This document shows, in pieces, positions 58,715 to 64,000 of a DNA stretch of 64,000 nt (the first letter of the stretch is position 1; every line of letters starts with the position of its first letter). Source of the stretch: Ceratotherium simum simum (Eukaryota; Chordata; Mammalia; Perissodactyla; Rhinocerotidae); contig NW_004454197.1 in assembly GCF_000283155.1 (NCBI RefSeq), positions 17,995,868-18,059,867 of the forward strand, in the 5' to 3' direction. The notes below the pieces were generated by a model that had not been told where the DNA came from, ran no database searches, and saw nothing but the letters and a program-made list of their open reading frames with translations. Position numbers and translations under genes: made by a program.

Positions 58715-58925
58715 TATTAATTAATAAATATTTACTATCTGCCAGGTAATATTTAAGCATTTTATATATAATAACTTATTTAATCATCTCAGCAGACCTA
58801 CTGGGTAGATGCTGTTGTTATCTGCATTTTACAATGAGAAGTTTAAGGAATGTAGAATTTAAATCACTTTTAAAATTTGCACTATAAATGAGTGCCAGAC
58901 CCAGTATTTGAACTAAAGAGTTTGG
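58715..58925 (-). repeat. MIR SINE (reverse)
   Basis: aaatatttactatctgccag, aataacttatttaatcatct, gtagatgctgttgttatctg and cattttacaatgagaagttt are in reverse MIR order. Confidence 0.62.
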
Positions 58926-59193
58926 CTCCAAAGTTCACTCCCGAAACCACTAGGAAATGGTTGTTTTCATGGCTACAAGATGAAGTCTGGTGCTTCATTT
59001 TCCCTCTGCCAGTTTTTCGTTTTTTCCAAATGACACTATGCACGTGGTTTTATATAGATATGACCAGAGGCCAGAGGAAGAAGACTGTCCTCTTTTAGAG
59101 TAGGTGCCAGTCCCCGGAGGAGGGCTTGGTGAGCCCTTCAGGACTGCTACCAGTTGTGGGCGAGGGATGACCTGAAGTGGGTGATTATCTGGC

Positions 59194-59720
59194 TGTGGTG
59201 GTTTTAAGCAAATTACCACAAATCATTTGATGCTTCTCCCTCCTGGAGATGGAGCTGTATTGTGCTCACCTTGTATGTGGACTGGACTTGGTGACTCACA
59301 TCTGATGAATAGAATACAGCACACTGAGGGGATGTCACTTAAGAGGTAATTTATAAAAAGTCTATGCTCATGACTTGGGCTCTCTCTTGGTTCCCTTGCT
59401 CTGGCGGAAGTGAGCTGCCGTGTTGTCAGTAGCCCTGTGGAGAGACCTACATGCGGAGGAACTTAGGTATTCAGTCAACAGCCAATGAGGAACTGGGCCT
59501 GCCTGCAACCACTGAGTGGGCCTGGCAGCAGGTCTTCCAGCTCCGCGTGACCGCAGGCCAGGCCAACAGCTTAAGTACGACCCAGAAGGGACCCTGAGCC
59601 AGAACTATCCATCTAAGCTGCTCTCGGACTCCTAACCCACAGAAACAGTGAGGTAATCAACGTTGTATTAAGATGCTAAGATTTGGAGTAATTTTTACAC
59701 ATCTATAGATAACTAATATA
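59194..59720 (+). mobile_element. MaLR-type LTR
   Basis: It starts tgtggtggttttaagcaaat and runs through gctgccgtgttgtcagtagc, ctgtggagagacctacatgc, caacagccaatgaggaactg and cctaacccacagaaacagtg. It ends gctaagatttggagtaattt and agataactaatata. The order matches the LTRs at 60955 and 62750, so this is a third copy of the same or a sister family. Confidence 0.65.
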
Positions 59721-60639
59721 CTGACCTAAGTTATCCAGAGAAGGTAATGTGTAACATTGAAAGAGGCATTGAAAGAAGGCAAATTCTTTGTAATATTGAT
59801 TCTTTTTACCTCCTTGGTAAGTTTAGTCTAGATCATAAAGTATGAACATTCACTTCTTAGAAGGGGTCCTTATTAGGCTGCTGTTACATAAAGACCCTAA
59901 AAGGGTCTTTATCCACGCCCCATTCAGAGTTTGATATATGTTCATAAGAAGCATTTTCTACTCCATTTACTGTATTTATTAAAAAACTGAGAAGCCCAAA
60001 CCATGCTCATTTTAGTAATTATTTTCCCATTGAGCCATTAATAAAGCAAAAAAGTACTTGCTGTGGTCTGGGAGAAGACTAATTGATAGGGGGAAAAGAA
60101 ATAAACAAATTAGAGTTGGTAATTCCATTTTGATAAAATGTCCTAATGCTAAAATCACGTTGTGAAGCTGGGTCATATAATTTCTGAAGGATGCTTTTTA
60201 GTGTACATTGCACATTAAAATGCATTTGTATGTGCATTTTAATTTGATGAAAGGTGACACCTTCCCATTCAAAATGCCAAGCGGTGGTTGACAAAGAGTT
60301 CAAGAGGGACTGAAACAAAGCAAAAGGAAAAAGCGTGTGTAAAAAATGTTGATCTCCCGTCAGAACACCCTGGGACCATATTCAGCAACTCTCACTAAGG
60401 TACCAACATCAGTGTCTGCCCTAAAACCATATGTTAGGCATTATGCATTCTGTGTATGCAGCCATAGAGAGAGCTTTTAAAATCTTAAAAATATTGTATC
60501 CCAAAGTGTACTGGCAAATTTAGGTCCTCGTTGATGGTAGCAGAAAGAAGAGAAAGTGTTTCTTTTTCTGTGATTCCATTTGCATGTGATGATAGTGATA
60601 GCTATGAAGGCTGTGAAAAATGAAAAATCATTGATATCA
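59721..60639. other. unassigned sequence
   Basis: No gene or recognised repeat. Confidence 0.4.
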
Positions 60640-60954
60640 GGATGTTTTTGAAAGCAGAGTTGACAGGCTCGTGGATCATATGCGGAGTGTGAGACAGAGA
60701 GAAGAACCAAGGTTGAAATCAAAGTTTGGCCTGAGGAGCAAGACAATCAGTAGTGCTAGTAACTGTAATTGAGAAGACAGCAGATTAACAGGTTAGGAGG
60801 TAGCGATGGGTAGTGAGTCAGCAGTTCTGTTAAACTTTTATTGTTTATTTACACCTATGTAGAGATGCCAAGTGTGCAGTTGGATTTACATATCCAGAAT
60901 TCAATGGAGAAGTCATCTTTGAAAATATAAATTTGGGTATCATCAAATTATAGT
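60640..60954 (-). repeat. L2 LINE, part 1 (reverse)
   Basis: gaaatcaaagtttggcctga, gatgccaagtgtgcagttgg, atatccagaattcaatggag and aatttgggtatcatcaaatt follow L2 in reverse. The match stops at 60954 where a MaLR provirus is inserted and resumes at 63337. Confidence 0.6.
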
Positions 60955-61104
60955 TGTGGTAGCCAGCCTCCAAACCGGCCCCAAACGATTACTGCTTCCT
61001 GGTATTCATGGCCTTGTCTGGTCTCTTCCCTCATCTGTCAGGGTTGGTCTGTGTGACTAACAGAATATGCAAAGGATCATATGTCACTTCTGAGATTAGG
61101 TTAT
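60955..61104 (+). mobile_element. MaLR provirus: 5' LTR, first part
   Basis: Starts tgtggtagccagcctccaaa, then cctggtattcatggccttgt, gttggtctgtgtgactaaca, gaatatgcaaaggatcatat and gtcacttctgagattaggtt. A second LTR interrupts it exactly after gttat (61100-61104). Confidence 0.68.
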
Positions 61105-61526
61105 TATATTAGTCAGGGTTCTCCAGAGAAACAGAAGAAAGAGAGAGATTCATTTAAGAAATTGGCTTATGCAATTATAGAGGCTGGCAAGTCCAAAATC
61201 CAAAGAGTGAGCCAGCAAGCTGGAGACTCAGGGAGGAGCCGGTGTTGCAGTTCAAGTCCGGAGGCTGTCTGCTGGCAGAATTCCTTCTTGCTCAGGAAAG
61301 GTGAAACTTTTTGTTATATTCACGCCTTCAACTGACTGGATGAGGCCCACCCACATTATGGAGAGCTATCTGATTTACTCAAAGTGCATCAATTTAAGTG
61401 TTAATCTCATCCAAAAACACCCTCATCCAAAAATGTTAATCTCATCCAAAAAATCTGCGATAATGTTTGATCACATATCTGGACCCTGTAGCCCAGGCAA
61501 TTTGACACGTGAAGTTAATTATCACA
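61105..61526 (-). mobile_element. LTR nested in the MaLR 5' LTR (reverse)
   Basis: Bounded by perfect 5-base duplications gttat (61100-61104 and 61527-61531). It begins tatattagtcagggttctcc and ends gaagttaattatcaca. The same family occurs at 12928-13281. It holds a 30-base internal duplication near 61400-61457. The host LTR reads straight through the insertion site when the insert and one gttat are removed. Confidence 0.75.
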
Positions 61527-61531
61527 GTTAT

Positions 61532-61891
61532 AAAAGATATATGGCTTTTTCCTTGCTCTCTCTTGGATCACTTTCTCTTGGGGAAGCCAGCTGTCATGTT
61601 ATGAAGATGCTCAGGCAGCCCTGTGGAGAAGTGCACGCGGTGAGGAACACAGCCTTCTGCCCATAAATGAGCCATCTTGGGAGCAAGTCCTTCAGCCCTA
61701 GTCAAACCCTCAGATGACCTCAGCTGTAGTCACAATCTTGACTACAACCTCCTGAAAGAGCCTAAATAAAATCACCCAGCTAGGCTGCTCCTGGACTCCT
61801 AACCCTCAGGACATGTGTAATATAAAAAGTGTTGTTTTCAAGCTGCAAAATTTGGGGGTAATTTGTTATGCAGTGATTGATAATTGATACC
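61532..61891 (+). mobile_element. MaLR provirus: 5' LTR, second part
   Basis: Continues with cttgctctctcttggatcac, tctcttggggaagccagctg, ctcaggcagccctgtggaga, gagccatcttgggagcaagt, actcctaaccctcaggacat and ends gggtaatttgttatgcagtg and attgatacc. Confidence 0.68.
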
Positions 61892-62749
61892 GATTTTCGT
61901 GCCAGAAGTCTTTAAGTATTAACAAACACTTTAAAATGTGGGAGTGGTTTTAGAACAAGTCAGTGAGTGGAAGCGAGGTTAGTAAAAACTTGATGAGCCT
62001 TGAGGAAATTTTGTAGAAACATGGCCCTTGAGGAGGCTATGACTGATGAAAGTGAGGAAAATCTTCTTGCAAACTGGAGCAAAGGAGATCCTTTTACATT
62101 GTGTCAGAATGTTTAGTGACACCATTCTCCACATGAATGAGAAAAGTAGAAAAGTACCTAATGAATTCAGTGATGTAGCTGAGGAGGTTTCCAACCAGAG
62201 TGTTAGAGGTACCACTTGTTTTCATCTTGCTACTCACAGAAAAATGCGAAATAAGAGAAACAGACTAAAAGAAGGACTGTTAAACATGAAGGAGCTGGGA
62301 TTTAATGGTGTTGAAAATTCTCAGGTTTTCCAGTGGGAAATGATGCTAAAATTAAGAAATGGCTTCTAAACAATGGTCAAATCCAGGGTGCTGCTAGGAA
62401 AACACGAACTGAAGATAAAGCCTAGGGTGTGACAGGAAAATCTTTTGTTAAGTCTTTAGAAAAAACAAAAGTGGTGCATCAGATTATCATGCAGTCAGAG
62501 GACAGGTTCTCTAAAGGCTGTAAGAGTGTAGCTCACCGACACTCTTACTAAGATGATAGAGCTTCTAAGAAGCTTAAGAACATTGTTCTTCAGCTGGCTC
62601 AGCACAAACCCAAGGTAGAGAAGAGCGGTCTCAAAGAGGTGTGGTGATATGACTTTTGCCTATTGTGTGGGGCAGATAACTTATCTTTTTAGTTTCACGG
62701 GGTCTGCAGATTTAGAGAGAAATTGCACTTGAGGAGATGTATTAGAGTT
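61892..62749 (+). mobile_element. MaLR provirus: shrunken internal region
   Basis: Between the two LTRs lies about 860 bases of MaLR-type internal sequence, recognisable from tgtgggagtggttttagaac, caaactggagcaaaggagat and aaaatgcgaaataagagaaa. A 107-codon frame (62046-62369) falls in the degraded gag-like portion and has no function I can support. The region is much shorter than an intact element, so most of it has been deleted. Confidence 0.6.
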
Positions 62750-63336
62750 AAATTCTAAGAGCTTCTTTTGTACCAGAGCCTGATCCCTGCCCCCTGGTAT
62801 TCACACTCTTGTTCAGACATCTCCACACATTGTGTTGAGGTTAGTCTGTGTGAACAGTAGAAAATGGCAAAAGTCTTGATATGTCCCTTCCAAGGCTATG
62901 TTATATGACACCGTGGCTTCTGCCTAGTTCTCGTGGAATACTTTCTCTGGGGAAATCAGGTGTCATGTTGTGAGGACACTGTGGCAGCATTGTGGAGTGG
63001 TCCTCGTCAAGAGGAATAGAGGCCTTCTTCCACCATCCAGGAAGAAACTGAGGCCTCTGTCCAATAACCGCCTGAAAAAGCCATCTGGGAAGCAGATCTT
63101 CCAACTTTATCTGAGGTTATCAGGAGGTTATCTGAAAACTTTAGTCAAGCTTTAGGATAACCTCCACCATAGCTCACAGCTAGACTGCAACTTCATGAAA
63201 GACCTTGAATCAAACCATCCACTTAAGCCACTGATGAATTCTTGACCCTCAGAAACTGTGTGAGATAATAAATGTTTGTTGTTTTAAGCTGTGAAATTTG
63301 GGGTAATTTGTTACGTTGCAATAGGTAACTAATACA
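62750..63336 (+). mobile_element. MaLR provirus: 3' LTR
   Basis: Repeats the order of the 5' LTR: ccctggtattcacactcttg, ggttagtctgtgtgaacagt, ttctctggggaaatcaggtg, gttgtgaggacactgtggca, gaccctcagaaactgtgtga, then aataaatgtttgttgtttta and ataggtaactaataca. The two LTRs differ at many positions, so the insertion is very old. Confidence 0.68.
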
Positions 63337-63459
63337 ATGATGTTTCAAGTCATTGGTCTGGGGAGATGCCCTAGAAAGTGAAGGTAGACAGAGAAGCCGT
63401 GTTGTCAGGGAACCACTGCCTGAGGCATGCTGGTGTTTAAGTATCAGGAGCAGGAGGAG
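63337..63459 (-). repeat. L2 LINE, part 2 (reverse)
   Basis: atgatgtttcaagtcattgg, tctggggagatgccctagaa, gtagacagagaagccgtgtt and cactgcctgaggcatgctgg continue the L2 that stopped at 60954. This proves the provirus was inserted into it. Confidence 0.55.
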
Positions 63460-63610
63460 AAGACACAGCTATATGACTTTGGCAAATTACTGGCATTTAT
63501 TTTCCCAATCCATCAACTGGAGATAGAACAGCCTACAGTGATGTGGGTGAAGATTAATGAGATAACATTTGTGATGTGTACATTATAGTGTCTGCAACAT
63601 TAGAGAGTCT
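63460..63610 (+). repeat. MIR SINE
   Basis: tatatgactttggcaaatta, catttattttcccaatccat and gattaatgagataacatttg are forward MIR blocks. Confidence 0.48.
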
Positions 63611-64000
63611 CATTGGTGTTTTCCTTCTTCCTTATACCCTACTTACCATAGTTTCAGGTTTCCATTCTCATTAACAGGACAGGATCTCAGATGTTCAGAT
63701 GAGCATTTTGATGTGTGTAAAAATTTCAGAATTATTTTCAAATTAGGTTGACTGTGCTCTGTTTAGATATTTTCCTTTCTCTTTAAATTGGTGCATTCCA
63801 AAACTCATTTTCAAAGGTCAGTAGAAGAATCTTATCAAAATATGCATCTACACATTTAGAATTATATGCAAGAAATATTGCTGGAGAAAGGGCATATTAA
63901 GGACTTAGCTACAGAATGATTTAAGTTTTACTTTTAGTATTATTCATGTTCATTATCATTTTGAGTACCTGACCGCTGAGAAATTTCTGTTCAATAGTAT
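63611..64000. other. unassigned sequence
   Basis: No gene or recognised repeat to the end of the window. Confidence 0.4.

Noticed and set aside
62046..62369. 107-codon frame as an intact retroviral gene
   Set aside because: It lies in a short, decayed MaLR internal region and has no recognisable complete domain.

Overview
This is nuclear DNA from a placental mammal, most likely a perissodactyl and probably a horse or close relative. The best evidence is three tRNA-derived SINEs of the equine ERE type at 3944-4206, 20076-20291 and 41029-41282, with poly(A) tails and target-site duplications. They lie among old mammal-wide repeats (MIR, L2, L1, hAT and Tigger-type DNA transposons, MaLR LTRs). 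The sequence is AT-rich and CpG-poor. I see no prokaryotic features.

I find no protein-coding gene I can defend. The longest open frames (about 100-150 codons) lie inside repeats or have no coding signature. The one stretch that looks like an exon is 96 bases at 7347-7442. It has a strong polypyrimidine-AG acceptor, a good GT donor and a single open frame of exactly 32 codons, but I do not recognise the peptide. The window is therefore intergenic or within a very large intron.

Layout. 1-10 kb: sparse old repeats, an ERE in an L1/HAL1-like stretch, a MER20, a MER5A, a short Tigger/pogo-like element at 5686-5875 and the candidate exon. 10-20 kb: L2 and MIR fragments, L2 split by a MaLR-type LTR (about 14.0-14.8 kb), an L1 piece and a long antisense LTR (18.5-19.3 kb). 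20-30 kb: the youngest ERE, an L1 ORF2 remnant, two LTRs (23309-23947 with 4-base duplications; 25876-26404), an antisense L1 split by an LTR-like block and a Tigger-type MITE. 30-43 kb: an MLT1 LTR inside a palindromic DNA transposon, an antisense LTR carrying a 25-base minisatellite, a polypyrimidine tract, L2 with a tetranucleotide tail and a longer pogo-type transposon with transposase remnants split by an ERE. 43-52 kb: mostly one long degraded L1 (about 45.2-51.3 kb). 52-64 kb: MIR/L2 pieces and a three-level nest in which an L2 contains a shrunken MaLR provirus whose 5' LTR contains another LTR.

The window reads as a record of layered transposon insertions, not as a set of cooperating genes. 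I did not find a convincing undescribed biological system. The items most worth checking are the candidate exon, the nested element at 60.6-63.5 kb, the two-copy pogo-like family and the possibly polymorphic ERE at 20076. Repeat family names come from remembered consensus features, not a database search; boundaries are approximate unless a target-site duplication is given.
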